Origin: Varroa destructor | Lineage: Eukaryota > Arthropoda > Arachnida > Mesostigmata > Varroidae | DNA length: 64,000 bases | Direction of reading: 5' to 3' | Assembly (NCBI RefSeq): GCF_002443255.2 | Contig: NW_019211457.1 | Coordinates: forward strand, 26,900,921-26,964,920 | In this document: piece after piece, positions 1 to 12,000 of the stretch | How the letters are laid out: each line of letters starts with the position of its first letter | Position numbering within the stretch: position 1 is the stretch's first letter | Notes under the pieces: model-generated | What the model was told of the DNA's origin: nothing | What the model saw: only the letters and a program-made list of their open reading frames with translations | The model's database searches: none | Program-made: the position numbers and the translations under genes

Positions 1-1253
1 TCCTCGAATTTTTCGAAGTAACTTTTTTTTAATTTGTCCCCTAATTGATTCAAGTCTAGCAAGTTCATATACATCTGGTTATAAATTCCGTTTATTTCTT
101 TTTGCTATTATATATCTATATCAGCATCTGTCTTACTTTTTTTTTGCACATCCCCATCGCTTCCATACGGGTGCACATCTGTTCTGTTTCGAACAAAGAT
201 GCGTTATTACACTTGAACATCCAATAATAATAATTATTATTATTATTGTAGTAATAATAGCAGTCATAGATTTGTCCCCTAAGTATTTATGTTCGGTTCA
301 CACAGACCACATATTCGATTTATATATTTAGACAAAGTTTCTCATTCTTTCTAAATAAATCTTTCACCCGTATCGTTAAAGCAATTGACTACCATTTTCT
401 ACAATTATCATATATAGATATAAATGTATATGTTGGTATGTTTATCCCATGTAGTAAATATTTATCTACATGATACTTTTTCCACTATATTCCTCATACT
501 TAGCTTCTCCGCTGATAATAATCATGTTCGTATTGCTTATATTCCACATTTGCCCCAGCATATCTGTCTGCATAAAAAAAAATCTTTGTTTCGTTCATTT
601 ATTAAACCTAACTTCCTAGAACGCGATCCCACAATATTGATAGTTTTCCTGTTGTCTAATAATCTATGGAAACAGCTTTGCCGATAGACACTTTGGCGCT
701 GTTAACCTGTAAAAACTGTCGTAGCGGTAAAAATTAGCGCTAGGTGATAATTCTAAAGCCACATGTAAGAATGAAGCTTTTGTTGCTTGCGAAGGCTCAA
801 AATAGTAGAGATTCAAGCTGTGTGCGATATTCAAAACATTGCTCTACCAGATGGGTCGTTTCGAGCTAAGTAAAGATTAAGACAAACATCTTAAGAGGCT
901 TCAGATTTCTCTTACATTTCTATAAACCACAAGCCAGAAAAGTTCATTGGGAAAAATCGAGCTAAAAAATCGTGAGTTGAAAAATCGTCGGCCAACTTAG
1001 CCAGTATAGTAGACATTCTAGTCCTGTGCGTACTTAAGACTTTGTGGTTTATAGAATCGTGGCAAAAAAATAAAAGGGTATTGTCAATTATTTTGGTTTA
1101 TGAACACCTCATACATCGGGCACATATACTCTCAATTAAAGAAACAAAAGACCAACATATAATATGTGCGATAACTCACACTAATCAAATGAAATTCTGT
1201 GTTGACCATACGCTCGTCAAGTGTGTCCTTAATTTGATTTAGTAATTTCTAAT
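1..1253. other. Non-coding flank downstream of PI3K-C2
   Basis: AT-rich. It holds an interrupted AAT/ATT run at 222-248 that is its own inverted repeat, and T-tracts. The open frames here are short and low-complexity, and I see no gene. Confidence 0.6.
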
Positions 1254-1259
1254 TTTATT
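1254..1259 (-). terminator. Candidate polyadenylation signal of PI3K-C2
   Basis: AATAAA on the minus strand, about 107 bases beyond the PI3K-C2 stop codon, in AT-rich sequence. It is the first canonical hexamer downstream. This implies a short 3' UTR of roughly 125 bases. Confidence 0.55.
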
Positions 1260-1365
1260 TGGATCAGTAGCCCTTGTGTATCTGCCTAGCATTTAAATTA
1301 ATTATATGGGCTTAATTAATTCGTGCGACCTTCGTCGATGGTTTCTATTCATTAGGCCCAGTGAA

Positions 1366-3888
1366 TCAGCTGGCGAACCCTCGCCCAACGGCTAATAGGT
1401 TGAACCAGGCGATATGTGGCTTCCTAAGGTCGAGTTTGTCAAGAACAATGTACGCACTGCCAAGCATTTCATTACCCTGCACTCGATCGTGGTCCCAGAC
1501 CGACACCTCCAGTACTAAGGTCCGGAGGGTTTCATAGGGATATCGATACGAAACGAGCTCCATAAACGTGGGATGTTTACAGCGGCTAACTATACGAGTT
1601 TTGCGTTTAGTCTGTTTATCCGGGTCGGGTTTCAGATACGTCTTTACGTATGCATCTGGGGCAGTTTTGCGCTCGCAGCGCAGATTTTCGGCATGCATTA
1701 CCATAATGGACAAGCGCTGATTGGCGAAAGTCAAATCCAGCTTAATTCGACCCGCGCTACCGGGCTCGTAATGTCCACTCGGCCCGGCCATTTGCAGCTC
1801 GTTGGTAAGCCGGTGCTCCTCCTTCAAGCCATCGTGGTCCCGATACAATGGGTGGAAGAATGTGTACACCAAATCACAGTGAGCAACCTCTTCCGCCATG
1901 TTCTGTAGTTCTCGAAGGAAATTGACTAGCTCAGTCTTACGTTTCTCGGCTACGTCGGCCGTATTTGTACGGCCGATCAACGAGCTTTTTGTTAGGGGCG
2001 GAAATGGAGCATTAGGAAATAGCTTGCTGAGTTTATAGTGAAACTCAAGAAACTCATCGTACGTCCGATGGACTTTTGTGTCCACCGATTCTTTGTCACG
2101 ACGAAGGCGAATTACGTAGACGTAATGCTTTTCCGGAATGTGTTTCTTTTGGCAACCGATAATCTGGTAGTAAAGCAGACGTCCATCCGTCTTTTTCGTG
2201 TGAATCTTCGGGGCGAAGTTTAGCGTCAACGTATCGTTATGGTCGCCAGTGAAACGCATTTGGGCGATGTTATGAATAAAGAAGTTCATTTGTGTCGACA
2301 TCGAACTCGACGCTTCGCGCACTAGCTGCGTGAAGGCGACAGATGCTTCAGCATGACTTTTCCCTAGCATAAGAGCTTTCTGTACGAATTGGACGGCGTC
2401 TTCATTGAGGCCGGGAATGCCTGAAGATACCATAAGACCAAATAGTGTAATAAGGACATTGCTACTTGCTCGAAGTATGTTGAATGCCTCGCAACATTTC
2501 TCAACGAAGATCTGGAACTTCTTCGAAGGCTTGTCTCCACCATTGATCACATACACCATGTCGCTTGTTAAGACAAAAGGAACTCGGTCCCGTTTGATAC
2601 TGCCAAACATCTGCGAATCCCCAAGAAACTTGCCGAAGTCAATATGGAACATATGTCCCGATGGCCTTAGCATGATGTTGTCATTGTGCCGATCACATAT
2701 ACCCAATACGTATGTTGCAACACAATAACCGGCACAGCTGAGGCTGAAATTCTCTACTGCACGTTCATATTCGGCCTCGCTACCGTTGTGTTTCTTCAGC
2801 CATTCGGCGATTGGCTTGTCTTTGAACGAACCGGTAAGACCGTGTTCGGTCTGGATCTTGCGGAGGGTTTCCGCTTCACGCACAACTTCCACCATTCCTT
2901 CGTCCTTACCGGTGGCCACGCACTCAAACGTGATGATTCGAAGGTCTAGTCCCTGTTTGAGCCACAGCTTATCCATGATGCGGATCATCTGTAGAACCAA
3001 CATGTCCTGACGGAGGTCATCACCCACTTTGAAAATTACCTCGTGCGATTCGGCCAATGGTTCAATGTTTTTAAACGTCACCTTTAACGGTAGCGTGTTC
3101 GAGGTAAAATACGAACAGTTCTTGACGTCAATTCCCGCTACTTCGAGGCAAGGGTTCAGTGGAAGACATAGAGGTCCATTTTGTTCAAGTTCATCATTTA
3201 TGACGCGCATACTGTTCATGAGACAGCTGATACGGTCATTCTCTCGGGTACGCTTGAGCGCATCGGCCGACGTGCGTAAACCCCGTAAAAGCTTGTCTTG
3301 GGCTGTTATAAGACCTGAAAACGCTCCGCCAGAGATAATTCGCAAAGCACTCATCATCAGACGAACTCGCCGTCGGCTAAGCACGTTAGCTTCATTTTGA
3401 CGCAGTAGCCAGTACATTTGGTGAGCGACTCGTGTTGATGTCAAGGCCCTTTCCAGCAAGAACCATGTAACCGGAGAGTCCTCCCACGCCTCGAAGCGTA
3501 AGGCCTGGACAAGTTGCGGCAAATGGTCACACAGCTCATCCGAGCCCACGTACTTTATCCAGCTAACGGCAACTCGTCGAACCTCGCTGTCGGGAAACTG
3601 TGGTAACAGCAGAGTCAGCGCCGATATATATGACGCCGGTTTCCATTCACGTAAAGTTGCGTAAATGTCTTTGAGATATATCCAACACCATGTGTCGCGA
3701 GACAGCAGCACTTTTGGTAGAAGTTGGGGCAACTTTCGGACGAACAAGCGACGGTCCCAAAAGAATTTCTTGTCTACTTCTGACGTGAGCAAACTGCAGA
3801 GTGGGTCGCAATCGAGCATTTCGCGTAGTCGTTGTTCCTCTTCTGGGTCTAAGTCAACTTCTACCTTCGGTACTTTCTCGTGACACAC
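1366..3888 (-). CDS. PIK3C2: PI3K-C2 exon 8: helical, kinase, PX and C2 domains, stop codon
   Basis: Terminal coding exon, residues 1008-1847, 2523 nt with no intron. The acceptor is the AG at 3890-3889; in-frame sequence further upstream is intronic. The helical domain is followed by the ATP-binding KVGDDLRQD segment (K near 1294), the DRHNDN catalytic loop, DFG, and an activation loop with KRDR (1439-1442). A short KR-rich motif of this kind lets class II enzymes use PI and PI4P. The PX domain keeps the R-x-YDEF core (from about 1614). The C2 domain has the MVMHAENL strand and ends in TGA at 1368-1366. No frameshift or missing catalytic residue is visible. The lack of introns here contrasts with the heavily interrupted N-terminal half. 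Confidence 0.97.
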   Translation of the reverse strand: MCHEKVPKVEVDLDPEEEQRLREMLDCDPLCSLLTSEVDKKFFWDRRLFVRKLPQLLPKVLLSRDTWCWIYLKDIYATLREWKPASYISALTLLLPQFPDSEVRRVAVSWIKYVGSDELCDHLPQLVQALRFEAWEDSPVTWFLLERALTSTRVAHQMYWLLRQNEANVLSRRRVRLMMSALRIISGGAFSGLITAQDKLLRGLRTSADALKRTRENDRISCLMNSMRVINDELEQNGPLCLPLNPCLEVAGIDVKNCSYFTSNTLPLKVTFKNIEPLAESHEVIFKVGDDLRQDMLVLQMIRIMDKLWLKQGLDLRIITFECVATGKDEGMVEVVREAETLRKIQTEHGLTGSFKDKPIAEWLKKHNGSEAEYERAVENFSLSCAGYCVATYVLGICDRHNDNIMLRPSGHMFHIDFGKFLGDSQMFGSIKRDRVPFVLTSDMVYVINGGDKPSKKFQIFVEKCCEAFNILRASSNVLITLFGLMVSSGIPGLNEDAVQFVQKALMLGKSHAEASVAFTQLVREASSSMSTQMNFFIHNIAQMRFTGDHNDTLTLNFAPKIHTKKTDGRLLYYQIIGCQKKHIPEKHYVYVIRLRRDKESVDTKVHRTYDEFLEFHYKLSKLFPNAPFPPLTKSSLIGRTNTADVAEKRKTELVNFLRELQNMAEEVAHCDLVYTFFHPLYRDHDGLKEEHRLTNELQMAGPSGHYEPGSAGRIKLDLTFANQRLSIMVMHAENLRCERKTAPDAYVKTYLKPDPDKQTKRKTRIVSRCKHPTFMELVSYRYPYETLRTLVLEVSVWDHDRVQGNEMLGSAYIVLDKLDLRKPHIAWFNLLAVGRGFAS

Positions 3889-6800
3889 CTGTACACACAA
3901 TTCAAGTTTAATAATAGCAAAACAACAAAAAAAGCCAGCATTACTATATATTAACATGTATGTTATGATAATGATATGATTGTAGTATCATTACGGTTCG
4001 GACTGGGGATATATTTAGTTGCACACAAATAAGTTAACTTCGAAGAGAAATAAGTTGGATATCATGTTAGTTTCATAATTATTTTCAGAGATAAACGCAA
4101 ACAACAATTTACTTACTTTAGGAAAGAAAACAATATTATCAAACTCTGTAAATTGCATAAGCATCAGGGGCGCCGATGGTGAGTCACTGCAGCAGGGCGG
4201 TCCACTCATTTCGTCAACGTCAGCTCCCCATAAGGGGCACAATTTGATTCCTTGTACTAGTTCTCTTTTCGATGAGAACAGATTCAACGCAAACCAGCCC
4301 AATGCTACGCGCTGGCTGGGATCTTCTTTATTAAGTCCAAATAGTTTGACATAAAGTGCCGATTCCCTCGGCAAAAGTCGCATCGGAACTGCCAGCTCAA
4401 GCCAGTCCTCGAAATCGATTTTTTTGAAGAGGCCTTGACCCACGCGGCCATTCTGCGATTCTACCTGTTTTGGCAGCGAATAAAATTGCACAGCTCATTA
4501 TAATATCATCATCACGCACTTGCATCACAAACGTCACTCAGATATTAGTAATAACTACAAGCTATTGCAGAACTATACTAACCTGGTGGATAATACGCCA
4601 TCCATAGACCAGGTTGCAACACAAGATGAAACGGTCATGATTGACGAGCCACTCTGGTCGTGGCTGGTATAGGCTACCTGCTTGAAATAGCACCGAATCG
4701 CTATAAAGTGTAACTTCTTTTCGGCTTCTCTTGCCTGGGCTCGTTGGCGGGGTCATCTGATCATTGCACACGACGAAATCCACTGGAAACGTTTCCGAAT
4801 ATAAATCAAGCAACTGGTGTAGATTGCGCTGGATTTGAAGTAGCTGATATGATACGACTTCGCGTCGACGTTCCATCTCAATTAAGTCTGGAGCATCGGC
4901 CTCACACAATCGCTCGAGGCCTTCCAAAGCTTGTACCAGATCGTTTGTCTCAACTCGCGATAGCCTGGCGCATACCGCTTTAACGACCTGTACAACACCG
5001 CTTGCACGAACGACTCCGCTGCTTTGTCTCAAGATACGTGAAGCTTCCTGCCGAAATGTATCCAGGTAAACCCGGATCTCAAGAAGTTCCACCTATAGTT
5101 CAGCATATCACATAATGTAGCATCGCTATGTTAGTTTAACATTGCGTTAGCTATAGAGATTTTGTATACCAGCCAGAAATCAACTTGTCTGGATCTCCCG
5201 TGAGTGGAATGATGATATTATGCACACAGACAAAAAATCGAGACAATGCCTTAGGTTTTATAACAACCGTTCATATAACAATAATTTCTCTATTGTTGGA
5301 CGAACGCTGATACACACGGATACGCAACGTAACTGAACGATGATTAATGAAAATATTGTTATAGCAGTTCTTAAACAAGGGTTTTTACGACCACACAATT
5401 TACGTCACTTTGTTTACTAATTTTTGTGCACTTCTTTCTGTTCGATGTACAGTGTCATTGAACACCAAAGCGATCTTGCCAATGAAAAGGCTTGGTCAAC
5501 ATATGTAAAATTCATCTTACATTGTGGGAGTCAGCAGGGAGAAGATCGCAGCTCTTTACATCCAGGAAGTGCGCGTCGTCCCGGAGCACTCGCTGCCATG
5601 GCCTGCGGAGCTCCTCAATTTTAACAAGCGTCAGATACAGCGGTCGGTCAAACTTCACACACCAGTGAGCGTACTCGTATTCGCGAACCATCGAATCAGA
5701 TGTGAGGTACTCAGCTCGTCCACGTACCCGAAGCGCGTAATTATCCATGTTGATATCATCGAGCCCGGCTGAGTAAACAACCTGTGAGATGACATGCTGA
5801 ATCGTTGTACTCACGTCACAGGTAAAGCAAAATGGTCTTTCGCATGCCGGGGTTGAGATTTCCATACGGACGCTCATTGGCTCTTGCCACCGAGTGTCTA
5901 AAGTTGGCGAGACGATCAGGCCTGGAAACAGAATGACTCAGTGAATGACTAAAGTATTACTCTTTCATTTGGATAGCCTGCAGGAGACAAACTGGCCGAA
6001 TTTGTGTTTTAACTAATTAGCCAACAAATTTCCAGGCACGAAAATAGAGAAAGCGTGCTGATCCAATTCTGTTTTTCATTCATTAGAATGCTTTAAATAT
6101 ATTCTGGAAGTAATTGATTGAATAACAATACACTATTTACGTAAAACATGACTTTTTGCTTCCCATTTAGTTTCTCATGAAATAAGAAGTGGGCCGCGGT
6201 AAACTCCCTGTTTGCCTCATAAGATAAAACGAACGAAATGGTATAGAGGCGTACATAATTTATCAGACTCCTTTTGGCGTGTGCTCTCCTGGCCCGCCTG
6301 GGAACAGTATCATGGCACTTGGCAGATACGTGAAAACGAAGCTGCGTTTTCCGAAATGGCCTTTTTGGCTGGTATCCTTTTTGTTGGTAATGAGACATAC
6401 TAACGGAATAGACAACAGCGTCTTTCAAGAAGGAGGACACACGATATGGTAACTTATCGTATCCGACAGTGACTGCCTTCGATGATATGTTTACTTCATG
6501 CGTTTGATAACGACGGTCACATTAAAAGGCGTGTACACATTTTGTGAAAAGTAAAGGACAGAGTTTGGCTCAGGTCATATGAGGTTTGAAGTACCTGCGC
6601 ATTCACCATTAGCATGTGCGGTCATATGTAAAATGTCACTCTTTAGAAAACACGTGAAACCTTCAATGCAGCCTCTGAATAGCATGTATTCATAAAAAAT
6701 AAAGCAAAATTTCTTAATGAAAGAAAGAGTCTCGCATTCGAATGATGATTATGACCTAAGAACGAGTCAATTTTTCAACAGTCTGCAGTTTTACCGTACT

Positions 6801-9036
6801 CCATACTCCCCAAATAGTAATTTGAATCAGTAATTACAAGCAATACTTTTCCTAGACATTAGATTTCGCCTATTTGGGCTGCGGTGATTCGTTAGGTGGT
6901 CTATGAAGTGGCGCCGCAGACTCAAACAAAGCCAATATTGTGGTAGATTTCGATACATTTAGAATAGAACATAATCTAAGAGGATTACGTACCAGGATTA
7001 GTAAGGTGGTCGTCATGGGTAAACTCCGATCGAAGTTGTTTGCATTTACTCCAAAATACCTCATCGTCAGGATTGGCTGACCTCTGTCGCTGTTCGACCC
7101 GAAAACCCTCGAGGAAGCGAAGGCGTTCCTCGCTCCGTTTGGCCAGAACCTCTGATACCGAGCCGGGCGACGATGCTTCACTTGACGGACTTGCCCTTTG
7201 CGTGATCTCGTTCTCCCTGACGCAGCTAATGTCATTTTCATTGTGCAAGGTTGTTGTAACCGCTGGCGTTGACGCATCTCCCGACGTCTGTGATGGATGC
7301 TGCTGCTGTTGTTGTACGACAGTAACGCTTTCTCGTTTCCGTAAACTCTCACGTTCAGCCGGTACAGGTCGGCTAGCTTTGGGTAGCTGTCTGTAAAACA
7401 TTCTCACTAGGTCAATCACAACTGCTTGCCATATACAATTATACCCTTGTTTTATCCATACATCGAGGCTGAGCTCGCGTATACCGGCACTAAATCGAAA
7501 TTTGAAGTGACTCTTTCAGCTCTACTTTCACGGTATAGTCAGATCATTTTACTAGTCTGAGCGGTAGCTACGCATAGTTATATTCGCACTTGAACAGTTC
7601 TTCTTCAGACATCGCGGCTCGACTTCAGTGTACTTCGAACAAACCGAATCTTAATAAGAACTGGCGACGAAGTCCTCCCACGCACAGCTATCTTCTTTAT
7701 AAGAAGATAAGCTGTTAATTCGATTCCACATCGAAATTACCTAATGAGGTGTCAAGCAATGTATAATTACTCCATTTTCAATTTAATTACAGCTCATAAG
7801 TCAAGCTAAGCTGTCGAGGCTGGCTTGAAACGTCACCGAATAGTACAGTTTATCTAGTAACCGTCTGACGGTTGGCAGTGTGTCCGTTAGTGGACTAGCG
7901 AAAAACGACAGGCGGGTTACATATCACTGTAACATGCGCGCAAAGACGGTGCCGTAACTGTTTATCCATCCTGAAAGAAAAGCCGAGCACCCTGACCAAA
8001 CGGTGGCAAACCTAGGTGATCACCACAAATCGAGGGATTATAGTATTTTCTTTAGCTAGCTGTCCGGTGCTGTTCGTTAATAACAAAGGCCGACACATCG
8101 TGATATATTGGTTCTAAGTAAATTGCCAAAGTAAAATCAAATCACCCTCCTGACAAAAACGAGCTAGCAAATCCTATTCGCTTGCACTCTAACGCCAGTG
8201 GCTGTCTGCCGCTATGGGTAGAAACGATGGTGTTGCTAAAAAGATAACTAAGCATCAGCACTGTCTACTAGAGGTATTCGCAATCATGCTACAAGTAGTG
8301 CGTGGCGGGATTTAAAAAGATAGTACCCAAGCCATCAGCGTAAGCTCCCGGTTGTTCGTTTATACCGTAAAGGGTTATCACGCGTTTCAATATTTTCAGA
8401 CATTCGCTAACTACGAATCTTTCGCTGTATTTCTGCTTTGCCCTGCGTCGTTTTGTTGTCTCACCTGTTATGTTCATTTGCAGGCGCAATCGTTTGTTGA
8501 CCGGCCTGCTGCTGCTGCTGCTGATCCGATATGGGATCTTGTCGGTCCGTTGAGGGGGGGCCGAATGGTTGACCGCTGCCGACCACGGGCGGACTGTGGC
8601 GACTCGATGGACTCGGAGAATTGACCTTTAGCGGGTCGAATAGATCCAAAACGTCGCCGTCCCCGCGAAGGGAATCGAGGTCAAGGTCTATCAGATCCGA
8701 CGTTGCCTTCCGATGCTGGATACCTACATGATCCTGCTGGTGAAGATGAGCCGATTGATAAGGTGAAGCTGCAGTAGCAAGACGATGTGTTTGCAGAGTG
8801 CTAGGGGCGTCATGGTGGCCGGCTGATGTCAGGCCTGAAGAGAGCTGTGAGCCGAAATTGGTCAGTGTGTGAAGCTGCGCAGGTGGTGGAGCTGCGAAGT
8901 GGCCGTTCTTCATCGGGGCGGGGGCGTGAACTCCAACAGGAGTGCCTGAGGCAATCTAATTGTTAGTATGAGCTTGTACGGAAATTGCAAAGGTTTAATA
9001 TTCAGAATGAGCAACCTCTCGTTTTCGCACTGAGAT

Positions 9037-9093
<57 letters not shown>

Positions 9094-12000
9094 GTGAAAA
9101 TAATTTTTTCCCACATAAATTGTGCCATTTACACCTGTGGATGTAAAACAGTTGCGGTATTAAAAGCACACATATGCAGATCAAAAGAGTAGACATTTTG
9201 AATTTGTTAGATGGTTTAAAAATTGACGCGGCTTGGTACAGTCAGACTGCACGAGATACATTTTACGTTCAATACACGCGATTGAATACACGAACTTGAG
9301 CAGAAGATTAGTCAACTCTTGTTAATTTGTAGGGATCTAATGCACCGTGATAACGAAGATTTGCAGCTGGTGAACGTCCGAACATTTCGAGTCTGAATAA
9401 AGGATAACTATAAGTTATGTTTTACAACAGTAATCGGCAATGAATCCTACTTTTTCCTAGCGATGTCAAAAGTAGTCGAATGAAGAATGTAGATAAAACG
9501 ACCATTTTTTGTGTTTTTATGATCTTCTGCAGTTAGTTAGACGTATTCAAATAGAATACGCTATAATAAATTAGCTATTGAATGTAGCCGGACTTGTATT
9601 CGTCATTTGAAGAGGAGGGGTTTGACATTTTTGTCCTCCGATATGAAACTTACATTGTCATACATATGTTATGAGTTAGCTATATGCAGTTATGCTCATA
9701 GGACCAAGCCCTAAAATAAAACGACATGAAGGACCTGATTGAAATATTCATTCGAATCCTGCTCAGCTACATAGTTATTATATGCAGATCATCTGTAAAA
9801 TGTCTTTCAACGATCTCTCGACCGGTTTAAGGAAACCTCCTTCACTACGTTTAACATTTAATAAAAGAAGTCCGATGCCATTAAATGTGTTCCTATGACA
9901 CTATTGATATGATGGCTGGCCATTAGTAGTTCCATTTAGTCCGTCGCTGAATAACCCTGCCTATGTGTTTTCAGGTCCCATAAGGTTCTAATAGACACAG
10001 AGCAGCCCTCGGTCGTTGCTTGGTAGTTATCCATCCTTCAATTTAGCGGTCCGGCGTCATTACCACTTTGATGTAGGTCCTACTATCTCAACGCCTGTTT
10101 CGGCCATCAAATTGACTGAGCAGTACACTTCTGTAACATATATCCAATATTAGAGATGGATTTCTGTATATTTTGGTATAGAAAAACACGCCAGAATGAT
10201 TAGCAAATATCCATTTAGTAAAATAAGAATCAGAAGCAAAGCGTATAGTCGGAACTGCTAGACACATACACTTAGTGATTAGCCTGCCCCGGCAAGGAAA
10301 ACGCGGTGGCACTTCAATCACGGATACACTAACTCTATACTCTTGTATAATGCCATCATTCTCAAGTAATTATTTCACCCTCAGACACTCCATATTTTCT
10401 ATGCCATCCCTCACTGTCTTTTCTTTGTAAAATGTTCCAGTGTACAACGACCCCTTGTACCGACATATGTTATCGTTAATAGACCGATCTCCCCAACGGA
10501 ATAATGGCAGAGCTAGTAATAGAAATTTCTTCTATTCGTCGTCCATTGGCTTGAGTGAGTGCCGATTATCACAGAATGCGACGTCAACAACACTTGTACC
10601 AAACGTAACGTTCAAAAATACGCAAACAATTATTCTCGCCAGCACGAAAAAGACTGGATAAAAGTTATTTTAATGAGAGACACGATGGTCCATCGACTTT
10701 TCTACGCGGTCCTTTTCCCCTGCACGGCAGTCTTTACGGCGACGTACAATTTCCTGTTGTAGAGTAGCCGGTATGTTCTCCACTTTGTTGCCTTAACGGT
10801 CTTGACCGAGGCCGCTGCTATGCTTGTGACAATGGTTACCCGTGCCTGTACGTTGTTGACGTATCGTGATGCAATCGAAGGCACTCCAGTTGTTGTTCTT
10901 GCTGCTACAAATCGGCGTTTGTATTTAGCTATAGTGTCGTACCAATCTGCGTTTGCATGCTTTTTATTTACATTCTATTTTTCTGTATGTCATTTTATAA
11001 TCCGCATTGCCAAATTGCCCGCTACGACTTTCCTGTTTACCCTGCTAGACGAATTATCGAAGATTTTCATGGCTTCTCAAAACGTATACCGTTGCCTGTG
11101 ACACTCGTCCGTTGCTGACCATCAGGCGCTTCATTATATGGCACCTCATGCCGTAACTATTAGTGTAAAGGTTATATGCGGAGACTCTCTGTATTAGCGA
11201 AACTTTCGACCCGGTCCGAAACAGAGATTCTATAAAGAAGCAAACAGAGCCCAGGCTAAGTATAGGCTGTTGCGGAAAACGTTGGCCCTGGCTCGCCAAG
11301 ACGAAGGTTCATCGTTTAATGGAGCGCCTTTTAGCGAAGCAATTACGCTGCACTAAGTTATTACATTCTACAATAGAAACAATGGAATGCATAGTCATTC
11401 GCGAAAGCGTTTCAACGAGCAGATCGAAGCGTGCGTTTACTATACTTCGGTTGCCACCGGGTTGAACGGCATAGACATTTGTACAGTCTAGCCCGGGGTA
11501 AGTTGGCAAAGCCTAATATTACTCATCGTTCACCTTTGCGGAATAAGCAGACACCCGATTCTTCAGCCGCCAATGAATCATCACGCTCCGTTAATTGGCG
11601 CACAGGTGTCGGAACGGGAAGGCCACCGAAGTGTGCTTAGAAGCCGATGACATAGGACATGTTGAAATAGAATGCATTCGTAGTTTTTGAGCACAATGGA
11701 TTACTGCTTGTCGACTCTCACCGATTCCTAGAAAATGAAACATCACAGATCTGGTGATTCCCTATGGGCTGTCGTTCTGGGCTGTTTTTCTTCTCCGCTA
11801 GCGTCTTCTATTGCACTGCCTTTATATTTAGCTGGCAAAAATCGGCCCGTCCGGTCGATTTTTGTTTGCAACTGGCAATTAGATTTTTTTTACGTTCGCC
11901 GACACAGGCTTCACGACGACTCATTGAGACTGCATTTCAAAAACGTATCAAGTTTAGCTCTTTCTAGGAACTTGCCTTACCGGGTTCTCGCCGGGCACCT

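Noticed and set aside
1573..3883. Plus-strand open frames opposite the PI3K-C2 kinase exon
   Set aside because: Antisense shadows of a strongly conserved coding exon.
8910..9196. Two minus-strand open frames with long Tyr-Ile repeats
   Set aside because: They are translations of the (TA)25 microsatellite; no coding evidence on either side.
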